Source: Treponema sp. (GTDB lineage Bacteria > Spirochaetota > Spirochaetia > Treponematales > Breznakiellaceae). Taken from it: a stretch of DNA of 9,449 nt. The notes under the pieces were generated by a model. The model had not been told where the DNA came from, did no database searches, and saw nothing but the letters and a program-made list of their open reading frames with translations. Location of the stretch: positions 1-9,449 of the forward strand of contig JAITNU010000141.1 of the NCBI GenBank assembly GCA_031290325.1, written 5' to 3'. Each line of letters opens with the position of its first letter. The first letter of the stretch is position 1. Position numbers and translations under genes: made by a program. Positions 1 to 6,979 of this stretch are shown here, piece after piece.

Positions 1-12
1 AGCAGTGTTTTT

Positions 13-387
13 ATGACCAACGAAGACAAAGCAGTAAATCAGCGGATAGTAGCGACACGACGCGCTTTAGACCTAACCCAGGCGCAGTTTGCCCAAAAAA
101 TAAAAATATCTAACAGCTATATGGGCGCTATTGAGTTAGGAAACCGCCGGGTCAATGACCGTATCATCAAAATCATCTCCATGACCTTGGGGGTCAACGA
201 GGTATGGCTCAAATCAGGTCAGGGAAACATGTTTGACAATATCGAGGATTTTAAACTGAATCAGGTCATCTCCACCTTTAAAAAACTCGACTGTTCATTT
301 CAGGACTATCTGATCAAACAATTAGACATCCTTCTGGAATTACAGCGGATAAAGGCCACAAACAATAGTGATATAACAAGTGGTTGA
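13..387 (+). CDS. XRE-family (Cro/CI-type) HTH transcriptional regulator
   Basis: Small DNA-binding protein of 124 aa, predicted to be a cytoplasmic repressor. Residues about 11-66 form an HTH_3/XRE domain: the stretch L21-T-Q-A-Q-F-A is the usual helix 2 start, S33-N-S-Y-M-G-A-I-E-L-G-N is the recognition helix and following turn. This is followed by W65-L-K-S-G-Q-G-N-M-F, a close match to the W-L-x-x-G-x-G-x-M-F tail seen in many phage-like XRE regulators. Residues about 80-115 look helical and could dimerise; there is no peptidase or sugar-binding domain. The frame is open to the window's left edge, so the N-terminus could lie further upstream, but ATG at 13 gives a normal XRE start. Base composition is lower in GC than the neighbours (two 60-base lines counted at 43% and 35%, against 63% for a line in the ligase), which hints at acquisition. 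The stop overlaps the -35 box of the promoter that serves the next gene. Family is clear; target and signal are unknown. Confidence 0.88.
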   Translation: MTNEDKAVNQRIVATRRALDLTQAQFAQKIKISNSYMGAIELGNRRVNDRIIKIISMTLGVNEVWLKSGQGNMFDNIEDFKLNQVISTFKKLDCSFQDYLIKQLDILLELQRIKATNNSDITSG

Positions 388-411
388 ATCAAAAATGGAC
401 ATTTTTATGAT
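384..411 (+). promoter_or_regulatory. Sigma-70-type promoter upstream of the acyl-CoA ligase
   Basis: TTGAAT (384-389) and TATGAT (406-411) are separated by 16 bases, each one mismatch from the TTGACA/TATAAT consensus apart from a second mismatch in the -35 box. The predicted start is near 418, giving a leader of about 44 bases before the ligase ATG. The -35 box overlaps the stop codon of the XRE gene. Not experimentally shown. Confidence 0.55.
391..406. promoter_or_regulatory. Perfect palindrome between -35 and -10: candidate XRE operator
   Basis: AAAAATGGACATTTTT is a 7-base perfect inverted repeat (AAAAATG/CATTTTT) around a 2-base centre. It fills the spacer of the promoter at 384-411 and overlaps the first base of the -10 box. 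A dimeric HTH protein bound here would block RNA polymerase, and a gene for such a protein lies just upstream. The 2-base centre makes an RNA hairpin unlikely and there is no GC-rich stem, so I prefer operator to terminator. That the XRE protein is the ligand is inference. Confidence 0.45.
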
Positions 412-436
412 TATTGCTTTTCTAACTCGACAAAAT

Positions 437-454
437 TGATAAATTTGTTTATCA
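437..454. repeat. Inverted repeat in the ligase leader
   Basis: TGATAAATTTGTTTATCA is a perfect 7-base inverted repeat with a 4-base centre (TTTG). It ends 7 bases before the ligase start codon, in the place where a Shine-Dalgarno sequence would be expected; none is visible there. It could be a second operator or a weak AT-rich hairpin affecting translation. Its arms differ from those of the palindrome at 391-406, so the same protein need not bind both. Confidence 0.4.
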
Positions 455-461
455 TGTACCT

Positions 462-2204
462 ATGCTGGATTTTAGTGACTATATTGCCGACTGGCCGGAT
501 ATGCCCTATCCGAATTTTATCGCCTGGCTCCAGGATATTGAAGCCCATTGGCAGGATAAAACCGCTATCTTTTACCGTTCGGGGAAGCAGAAGGAGTTTA
601 CCACCTGGTCTTTCAGCCGCCTCGGAGCGGAAAGCCGGCGTATAGGCCGGGGGCTTCTCGCAGCAGGGCTTACCAAGGGTGACCGGGTCGTGCTCTGGGC
701 GGAAAACCGGCCTGAATGGATGGCGGTGTGGCTGGGCGCCGCGATTGCCGGCCTCGTCATTGTTCCTATTGATTTCCTGGTATCTGAAGAGGAATGTCGT
801 AATATCCTGAAGATAACCAAGGCACGGGGCTTCTTTTATTCCTCCCGAAAACGGGAATTTGCGGCATCCTTCGCGTCCACAGGGATTTCCCTGGATGCCC
901 AGGCTTGTTTCGGCACTGAAGGGGATGCTGCCTATACAGGCTTCGGGATCAATGCCGGTGAGCAGCCCCTTCCGGCGGTGGAGGATGTGGCCGAGGATGA
1001 TCCGGTCTCAATCGTGTTTACCTCCGGCACTACCGGTTTTGCCAAGGGCGTTACCCTCCACCACAAGGGGATCATCGCCAATACCAGCGCGGCAATCCAG
1101 TCCCTGCGGGCCTATAATACCGATGTGTTCATCAATGTGCTGCCCCTGCATCATACCTATCCCACCACCTGTTCCTTTATGGCTCCGCTGTCCGCAGGGG
1201 CCGCCACTATTATCGTGGAAAAACTGGTCGGCAAGGTGGTCATTGACGATATCCGGGACGCCGGGGGAACTTTCCTCATTGCCGTGCCCCTGCTCTACGA
1301 TAAGGTGATGGCCGCCATTGATCAGGGGTACCAGAAACTGCCGGGTATACTCCGGGTACCGCTCAACGGCTTACGAAAAATCGCCCTTGCCGAAGCCAAG
1401 AAGGGAAATTTCGTCTTTGGTCAAAGGGTGTTTAAGTTCATCCGTAAGAAGGCAGGTCTTGCCTCAATACGCATAATGGTTGCCGGCGGCGGGCCGCTCA
1501 ATCCCAAAACCGCGGATTTCTTTGACTCCTTGGGGTTCAACATAGTACATGGCTATGGGATGAGTGAAAACAGCCCCCTGGTCAGTGTGAATACCCCCTG
1601 GCATAAGAACAACGTATCTGTGGGGCTTCCGGTTAAATACACGGATGTGCGGATCATCGATAAAACCCCGGAGGGTATCGGGGAAATTGCCATTAAGTCT
1701 CCCTCCATCATGCTGGGGTATTACGAAAATCCCGAAGCCACAGCGGAAATGTTCACCGAAGATGGGTACCTTAAAACCGGAGACTTGGGGTACCGGGATG
1801 ATCTGGGGTTTATCTATATAAACGGCAGGAAGAAGAACCTCATCGTCAGTTCCGGAGGGAAGAACATCTACCCTGAAGAGATCGAGACCCATTTTCAAGG
1901 TTCCCGGGTGGTGGGAGAGGTCCTCATTGTCGGCAGGAAGGAGCAGGAATTCGGGGGGGAACAGATCTTTGCGGTAGTGGTCCCCAATCTTGAGACCCTG
2001 AGGCTGGATTATCCGGACCAGAAATTGGACGATACTTTCCTTACCGGGCTGGTGAAAAAGGAGCTTGAAAGGGTAAACCGCACGCTGGTGGGTTATAAGA
2101 AGATCACCGATTTTACGCTGCGCCAAGAACCCTTTGAAAAGAACGCCCAACAAAAGATCAAGCGCTTCCTGTACAAGCATTACGAGCATCCGCCAAAGCA
2201 CTGA
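462..2204 (+). CDS. AMP-forming acyl-CoA synthetase / ligase (ANL superfamily)
   Basis: A 580-aa adenylate-forming enzyme expected to activate a carboxylic acid with ATP to acyl-AMP and pass it to CoA (or possibly ACP). All core ANL motifs are visible: the P-loop T187-S-G-T-T-G-F-A-K-G; LPLHHTYP (A4); G364-Y-G-M-S-E-N-S-P (A5); L-K-T-G-D441-L-G (A7, ribose-binding Asp); N-G-R456-K-K-N with S-S-G-G-K-N-I-Y-P-E-E-I-E (hinge and A8); and a C-terminal N-A-Q-Q-K565-I-K-R holding the likely adenylation Lys. The large AMP-binding domain spans about 20-450 and the mobile C-domain about 455-575. The A8 wording and overall length suggest a long-chain fatty acyl-CoA synthetase or acyl-ACP synthetase, but the substrate cannot be read from the sequence. 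No signal peptide or clear membrane helix is seen. ATG at 462 is the first start after an in-frame stop at 423; no Shine-Dalgarno precedes it. It has its own promoter and converges on the response-regulator gene. Confidence 0.9.
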   Translation: MLDFSDYIADWPDMPYPNFIAWLQDIEAHWQDKTAIFYRSGKQKEFTTWSFSRLGAESRRIGRGLLAAGLTKGDRVVLWAENRPEWMAVWLGAAIAGLVIVPIDFLVSEEECRNILKITKARGFFYSSRKREFAASFASTGISLDAQACFGTEGDAAYTGFGINAGEQPLPAVEDVAEDDPVSIVFTSGTTGFAKGVTLHHKGIIANTSAAIQSLRAYNTDVFINVLPLHHTYPTTCSFMAPLSAGAATIIVEKLVGKVVIDDIRDAGGTFLIAVPLLYDKVMAAIDQGYQKLPGILRVPLNGLRKIALAEAKKGNFVFGQRVFKFIRKKAGLASIRIMVAGGGPLNPKTADFFDSLGFNIVHGYGMSENSPLVSVNTPWHKNNVSVGLPVKYTDVRIIDKTPEGIGEIAIKSPSIMLGYYENPEATAEMFTEDGYLKTGDLGYRDDLGFIYINGRKKNLIVSSGGKNIYPEEIETHFQGSRVVGEVLIVGRKEQEFGGEQIFAVVVPNLETLRLDYPDQKLDDTFLTGLVKKELERVNRTLVGYKKITDFTLRQEPFEKNAQQKIKRFLYKHYEHPPKH

Positions 2205-2237
2205 TGAGCGGCTTGAGGTGCATCATGGAAGATATAG

Positions 2238-3572
2238 TTACAACCCGTAGGCTTTGATCTTGTTCAGGATAGTTTTCCTGCTGATACCTAATGCTTCGGC
2301 AGCTTTGGTGCGGTTTCCCTGACAGTGGGCAAGACTCTTCAGAATGGCCTCTTTCTCAATGTCTTCCAGAGACTTGGTTTCCGAGGCGTCCCCTGGCAGC
2401 TCATGATCGTAAGGCACGGTCCGTTCATGGAAAACGAGGTCCCCGGTTTGAATGAGTTTCCCGTCGGCGTAGATAATAGCCCGTTCCAGAATGTTTTCCA
2501 GTTCCCGGATGTTGCCGGGAAAGGAGTAGGAACAGAGCCGGTCTGTTGCTTCGCCGCTCAGGGCGAGCACGGACCGGCCCATGCGGGCGGCAATCTTAAT
2601 AAGCAGGTGATCCGCCAGGAGGGGAATATCCCCGCGGCGCTCCCGCAGGGGTGGCAGTTCAATTCTGAACACATTGAGCCGGTAGTAGAGGTCTTCCCGG
2701 AAATGGCCTTCCCCTACCATAGCTTCCAGGTCCCGGTTGGTGGCAGAGATGATCCGGGCATTGACCGGGATATCGCTCACCCCGCCAAGACGCCGGATCT
2801 TCCGTTCCTGTAGTACCCGCAGGAGCTTGACCTGGAGGGGCATGGGCATTTCCCCGATTTCATCGAGGAAGAGGCAGCCCCGGCCTGCAAGTTCGAAAAG
2901 TCCCTGTTTCCGGGCAGCGGCTCCGGTAAAAGCTCCCTTCTCATGGCCGAAGAGTTCGCTCTCCATAAGGCCCTCGTGGATGCCCCCGATGTTCACCGCC
3001 ACAAAAGGCTCGTCCTTATGAAGACCTCGTGCATGGATTTCCCGGGCCGCCACTTCCTTGCCCGTGCCGCTCTCCCCGGTAATGAGGACCGTTACCTCGG
3101 TATCGGCTATCTTGTCAAGCTGCTGGGAAATCCGCTTCATCACAAGGGTATTGCCGATAAGCGTATTCTCCCGCACAATGGTCCGCGCTTCTGCTTCGAG
3201 CAGGTTCTCCCGGCGCTTGTTTTCCACCTGGCTTTGGAGCTTGATGATGAGTTCTGCCGGGTCAAAAGGTTTGACCAGGTAGTCCTGGGCACCGGATTTC
3301 AAGGCATTGACCGCATCGGGAATCTGCCCGTGGGCAGAGATCATAATCACCGGGGAGAGGATACCCCGTTGTCGCATCCATTCCAGCACTTCATGGCCGC
3401 TCATGCCCGGCAGCTTGAGGTCAAGAATAACCGCGTCAAAAGTTTCCCCTTCAAGAAACGCAAGGGCCTCTTCTCCGGTTTCCGCTCCCTCAGAGTCGAT
3501 GTGTTCAAGACCCAGGTATTTTTTCAGGGAAAGCCGGATGTTCCGTTCATCATCTACTATTAATACACGCAT
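2238..3572 (-). CDS. Sigma-54-dependent response regulator, NtrC family
   Basis: A 444-aa transcription activator of two-component type. Residues 1-112 form a receiver domain with acidic pair D7-D8, phospho-acceptor D51 (in V-I-L-D-L-K-L-P-G), S79 and K101-P-F. The AAA+ domain (about 138-375) has Walker A G166-E-S-G-T-G-K-E, the sigma-54 contact loop G213-A-F-T-G-A, Walker B C233-L-F-L-D-E, and L-P-P-L-R-E-R. Residues 401-444 are a Fis-type HTH (N-R-T-K-A-A-E-A-L-G-I-S-R-K-T-I). Every key residue is intact, so it should be phosphorylated, hydrolyse ATP and remodel sigma-54 polymerase. I chose ATG at 3572 (MRVLIVDDE), 10 bases after the polA stop with AGGATTAAGG before it; an in-frame ATG at 3620 would add 16 odd residues and overlap polA. 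No histidine kinase lies in the window. The stop is 33 bases from that of the convergent ligase, with no hairpin terminator seen between them. Target genes are unknown. Confidence 0.93.
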   Translation of the reverse strand: MRVLIVDDERNIRLSLKKYLGLEHIDSEGAETGEEALAFLEGETFDAVILDLKLPGMSGHEVLEWMRQRGILSPVIMISAHGQIPDAVNALKSGAQDYLVKPFDPAELIIKLQSQVENKRRENLLEAEARTIVRENTLIGNTLVMKRISQQLDKIADTEVTVLITGESGTGKEVAAREIHARGLHKDEPFVAVNIGGIHEGLMESELFGHEKGAFTGAAARKQGLFELAGRGCLFLDEIGEMPMPLQVKLLRVLQERKIRRLGGVSDIPVNARIISATNRDLEAMVGEGHFREDLYYRLNVFRIELPPLRERRGDIPLLADHLLIKIAARMGRSVLALSGEATDRLCSYSFPGNIRELENILERAIIYADGKLIQTGDLVFHERTVPYDHELPGDASETKSLEDIEKEAILKSLAHCQGNRTKAAEALGISRKTILNKIKAYGL

Positions 3573-3582
3573 GGCCTTAATC

Positions 3583-6435
3583 CTAATGGAAATCCCCCCA
3601 CCGCCTGCTGGTTTCCACACTCACCCGCAAGGGTACGTTGAGGACAATGGCGTTCTCCATCTCTTCTTTAACCAGTATGGCCGCAGCAGCTGCTGCTGCC
3701 TCGGGAACCTCCAGGATGAGTTCGTCATGGACCTGCAAGAGGAGGCGGGCGGGGCTGTGTTCGGCGTTGAGCCGCTTGTCCAGGTTCAGCATGGCGGTCT
3801 TAACGATGTCCGCAGCAGAGCCCTGGATGGGGGTGTTTACCGCCACCCGTTCTGCAGCGGCCTTTTCGATCTTGTTCGGGGATTTGATCGTGGGGATGAA
3901 ACGGCGGCGTCCCAAGATGGTGTAGGCATAACCGGTTTCCTCGGCTGTTTTGATGAGTTCGTCGAGGTACTGGCGGATTCCTGCGTAGGTTTTAAAGTAG
4001 GCGTCGATGAACGCGACAGCATTGGTGTGGCTTATGCCCAGGGCAATGGAAAGCCGATGGGCGCTCATGCCGTACATCACCCCGAAGTTGATGGTTTTAG
4101 CAATACTGCGCTGGTCCCCTGATACGCTGCTTTCATCAATACCGAAAATAAGGGCAGCAGTCCGGGCGTGGACATCCTTCCCTTCTTTGAAAGCGGCAAC
4201 GAGGTTTTCGTCTGCTGAAAGATGGGCCAAGACCACCAGTTCTATCTGGTTATAGTCTGCGGAGATGAGCAGGTGTCCTGATTTTGCGATAAAGGCTTCC
4301 CGGATACGACGGCCCTCTTCGTCCCGGATGGGGATGTTCTGGAGGTTCGGCTCTTTGCTGGAAAGCCGTCCTGTGGCGGTGCCGGTCTGAACAAAGTTGG
4401 TGTGCAGCCGGGAATCGGCATCAGCTATATTGGCCAGGGGGTCCACGTAGGTTGATTTCAGCTTTGCCAGGGTCCGGTGCCGGAGGATAAGGGCGGGTAC
4501 CGGATCTTCCGGGGCCAGTTCCTCCAGGACCTCCACATCCGTGGAATAGGCGCCGGTCTTGGTCTTCTTCCCCGGCTTGAGCTTCCGTTCGGTAAAGAGC
4601 ACTTCCTGGAGTTGCTTGGGCGAGGCGAGGTTAAACTCATGACCGACCACGGTATAGGTTTCTTCCTGGATGTGTTCCATTTCTCTGGAAAGCTCAACGC
4701 CATAGTCCCTGAGTACCTGTTTCTCAATTTTTATGCCCGCCTCCTCCATTTTGGCCAGGATAGGGAGCAGGGGCATTTCCATGTTCAGGAACAGCTCCAT
4801 TGAAGCGGCCTGTTGTTGCAGCATAGATTCCAGGTGCAGTTTCAGCCGTAAACAGAGATCCGCGTCCTCAGCGGAATACCGGGTAGCAGTTTCGAGGTCA
4901 ACGGCGTCAAAGGTACTGCCCTTGGGCACGATGTCCTTATAACTGAGAGCGGTGTATCCGAAATAATAGGAAGTCAGCGCATCCAGGGCATACTTGTTCC
5001 GTTCAGGATCCGTAAGCCATGCGGCAATCATCGTATCCCAAATCCTGGATTGCCACGGGGCTATGCCCCAACCCAGGGAAACTTCGTAGTCGTATTTGGC
5101 GTTGTGGGCGACGATGGTCATCTTGGGGTCCGCAAGCAGGGGGGCAAGCATATCCCGTACTGTGCCGGGGTCCAGGAAAGGGGATTCCCCGTCGGTACCG
5201 TGGTGGGGGGCAACTGGAACATAGACCGCCGCCTTGGGCCGTATTGCCAGGGAAATGCCGATAGGCCGGGCATGCCAGGCATCCAGAGAATCGGTCTCAA
5301 AATCCAGGGCCAGGACCCCTTGTTCCTGAGCCTCCCCCAGCAAAGCGGAAAGCTCGACAGCATCAAGTACAGTCCGGTATGTTCCCTGACCCAGGAGCGC
5401 CGGATCAGCATACACCAGCCTATCCTGCTCTACATCAGGGTCTAACACTTGAGCCAGCTTCAGTACCCCTTCCCGGAAGAGTATCTGTGCCCCGGCAAGA
5501 CGGTCCGGCGCTTCAACTGAAAAGAGATCGATATTAGTGATCCCCAGGGGAACCTGTTCTTCCAGCCTGATGAGGGTTTTTGCCAAATAGGCGCTTTCCC
5601 GGCCTTCGGCAAGCTTTTTACCGATTGCCCCGGTAATACTGGCGATATTTTTGTAGATGTCATCCAGAGAACCATAGCGCTCAATGAGTTTTACCGCGTT
5701 CTTCTCCCCCACACCTTTCACACCAGGTATATTATCCGCCGTGTCCCCCACCAGAGACAGGATGTCCAGCAGCTTCTCAGGGAGGACCCCCCATTCTGCC
5801 TTGACCTCTTCCGGGCCTGCCAGTTCGTAGGGAAGGGTAGCGCTCCCCTTTTTTCTGTCGTTTTTCGCAGCGCCATCGGCCTCGCTTTTGAGGGGCGTTT
5901 TTCCAGACTTCATCGGCCGCAGTTCGTAGGTACCATTCCCCACCAGTTGGAGCAGGTCTTTATCAGCGGAAAGGATATAACATTGCCGGTTTTCAGTTTG
6001 ACATTGCCGGGCTAAGGTAGCGATAATATCGTCAGCCTCATATCCTGCAAGTCCCAGGCTCTGGATGCCCAGGGCCTGCAAGACCTCTTTTATCAGGGGA
6101 ACCTGCTCGTGGAGTTCCTCCGGGGCTTTCTGCCGGGTTGCCTTGTATGCGTCGTAGAGCTTATGCCGGAACGTAGGCCCTGGGGAATCGAAAATTACTG
6201 CCAGGCGGCGGGGAGGTATATCGAGGATTTGCCCATCCGGTCTGACTACCAGAGCGCCCTTATCCAGCAGGCTTATCAGGGTGCGCATAAACTCAAACAG
6301 CGCTGAAATATTCCGGCCCTCAGAGTTGCGCAAAGGGTTCTTGAGAAAGGCGAAATGGGCACGATAAATAAGGCCATAAGCGTCTATGAGATAGAGCGGC
6401 GGCTTATCACCTGATGGGATAATTTTTTCTGACAT
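3583..6435 (-). CDS. polA: DNA polymerase I
   Basis: A 950-aa family A polymerase for Okazaki-fragment maturation and repair. All three domains are present. The 5' nuclease (about 14-330) has L-I-D18-A-Y, G-Y-E-A-D-D, S-A-D-K-D and V-G-D-T-A-D-N-I-P-G-V. The 3'-5' exonuclease (about 355-545) keeps its acidic set, D378-F-E380, N445-A-K-Y-D449 and Y520-S-A-E-D524, so proofreading should work, unlike in Taq-type enzymes. The polymerase domain has T-G-R-L-S-S, motif A (D727-Y-N-Q-I-E-L), motif B around K780 (R-S-I-A-K-T-I-N-F-G) and motif C (Q-V-H-D904-E-L). Oddities: the Arg that usually ends motif A (DYSQIELR) is Val; the second Arg of the motif B R-R pair is Ser; a Lys-rich linker of some 20-25 residues sits near 172-197 in the 5' nuclease; and seven alanines run at E-V-P-E-A7. 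The start is fixed by AGAGGT five bases before ATG. It lies between flgN and the response regulator in one run of genes. Confidence 0.98.
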   Translation of the reverse strand: MSEKIIPSGDKPPLYLIDAYGLIYRAHFAFLKNPLRNSEGRNISALFEFMRTLISLLDKGALVVRPDGQILDIPPRRLAVIFDSPGPTFRHKLYDAYKATRQKAPEELHEQVPLIKEVLQALGIQSLGLAGYEADDIIATLARQCQTENRQCYILSADKDLLQLVGNGTYELRPMKSGKTPLKSEADGAAKNDRKKGSATLPYELAGPEEVKAEWGVLPEKLLDILSLVGDTADNIPGVKGVGEKNAVKLIERYGSLDDIYKNIASITGAIGKKLAEGRESAYLAKTLIRLEEQVPLGITNIDLFSVEAPDRLAGAQILFREGVLKLAQVLDPDVEQDRLVYADPALLGQGTYRTVLDAVELSALLGEAQEQGVLALDFETDSLDAWHARPIGISLAIRPKAAVYVPVAPHHGTDGESPFLDPGTVRDMLAPLLADPKMTIVAHNAKYDYEVSLGWGIAPWQSRIWDTMIAAWLTDPERNKYALDALTSYYFGYTALSYKDIVPKGSTFDAVDLETATRYSAEDADLCLRLKLHLESMLQQQAASMELFLNMEMPLLPILAKMEEAGIKIEKQVLRDYGVELSREMEHIQEETYTVVGHEFNLASPKQLQEVLFTERKLKPGKKTKTGAYSTDVEVLEELAPEDPVPALILRHRTLAKLKSTYVDPLANIADADSRLHTNFVQTGTATGRLSSKEPNLQNIPIRDEEGRRIREAFIAKSGHLLISADYNQIELVVLAHLSADENLVAAFKEGKDVHARTAALIFGIDESSVSGDQRSIAKTINFGVMYGMSAHRLSIALGISHTNAVAFIDAYFKTYAGIRQYLDELIKTAEETGYAYTILGRRRFIPTIKSPNKIEKAAAERVAVNTPIQGSAADIVKTAMLNLDKRLNAEHSPARLLLQVHDELILEVPEAAAAAAAILVKEEMENAIVLNVPLRVSVETSRRWGDFH

Positions 6436-6440
6436 TGAAT

Positions 6441-6446
6441 ACCTCT
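6441..6446 (-). promoter_or_regulatory. polA ribosome binding site
   Basis: AGAGGT on the minus strand, five bases before the polA ATG at 6435. This supports that start and shows polA is translated on its own, although it lies only 57 bases after the flgN stop. Confidence 0.65.
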
Positions 6447-6492
6447 ATGGACAGGATGATTACAGAACACCGCAAAGCAGCCGCTTCCGGTA

Positions 6493-6972
6493 CTACCCCT
6501 GCATATCCAAAAACGAAGACACCCCGGGGTCTGCGTATACTGACAAGCGGCCGGTATAGGGATTTTTTCTGAGTGCCTGTATTTCGGAGCGAAGACCAGC
6601 CATCCGTTTCCCCAGCAATTCCCGGTTCTGTTTCGAGCGGATCACTACCTCACCTTTAAGCACCTCCAGCACCGATGCCTGAATACGGTCTTCCTCTGGA
6701 CTTTCCACATAGGACGCTTCCAAAGGGCCTATCACCTTGCGGATAGAAACAATTTCCGCCATGATTTTTTCTTCTATTTCAATGTAGGCAATGATATTTT
6801 CGATACTGCCCCGTTCTATCGCATCCCGCTGCTTGTCCAGTACCACCAGATACAACCGGAACCGTTCCTGCTGTGCATACACGAGTTCCCAGAAACGCTT
6901 AAGAACGGCGACCCGCTGCGGTGTCTGCACCTCATCATCAGGTTGTACAAGTCTTTCCCGAGCCGCCACCAT
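6493..6972 (-). CDS. flgN: FlgN-type flagellar export chaperone (probable)
   Basis: A 159-aa, mainly helical, charged protein without signal peptide or membrane segment. Residues about 20-130 read as long amphipathic helices with the FlgN pattern: R-F-W-E-L-V-Y-A-Q-Q-E-R-F-R-L-Y-L, then D-K-Q-R-D-A-I-E-R-G, then the I-E-I-E-E-K-I-M-A-E-I stretch. The tail N-P-Y-T-G-R-L-S-V-Y lies in the region that in FlgN proteins contacts clients. In known flagellar systems FlgN keeps the hook-filament junction proteins FlgK and FlgL soluble and delivers them to the export apparatus. The neighbour supports this: fliS, another flagellar chaperone, ends 7 bases upstream, and its stop codon is part of the sequence TAGGGGGTATATG that supplies the ribosome binding site and start here, so the two are probably coupled. 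The family is weakly conserved, so the call rests on helix pattern, length and context. Confidence 0.68.
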   Translation of the reverse strand: MVAARERLVQPDDEVQTPQRVAVLKRFWELVYAQQERFRLYLVVLDKQRDAIERGSIENIIAYIEIEEKIMAEIVSIRKVIGPLEASYVESPEEDRIQASVLEVLKGEVVIRSKQNRELLGKRMAGLRSEIQALRKNPYTGRLSVYADPGVSSFLDMQG

Positions 6973-6979
6973 ATACCCC

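Noticed and set aside
391..406. Terminator for the XRE gene
   Set aside because: The repeat is AT-rich with a two-base centre, so it would not form a stable RNA hairpin; operator geometry fits better.
396..417. Possible sigma-54 promoter (TGG...TTGC) before the ligase
   Set aside because: The GG and GC pairs are 17 bases apart; sigma-54 needs 10, so the sigma-70-type pair explains the region better.
1464..2201. 245-codon open frame on the minus strand inside the ligase gene
   Set aside because: It lies wholly within a gene with all ANL motifs, lacks a recognisable domain, and is explained by the GC-biased codon use of the plus-strand gene.
3573..3620. Longer start for the response regulator (ATG at 3620)
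   Set aside because: It would overlap polA by 38 bases and add a Gly/Pro-rich leader before the receiver domain, whereas ATG at 3572 gives the standard M-R-V-L-I-V-D-D-E start with a ribosome site.
3307..4122. 271-codon plus-strand frame across the start of the regulator and the end of polA
   Set aside because: It is antisense to two strongly conserved genes and its translation shows no family features; a shadow frame.
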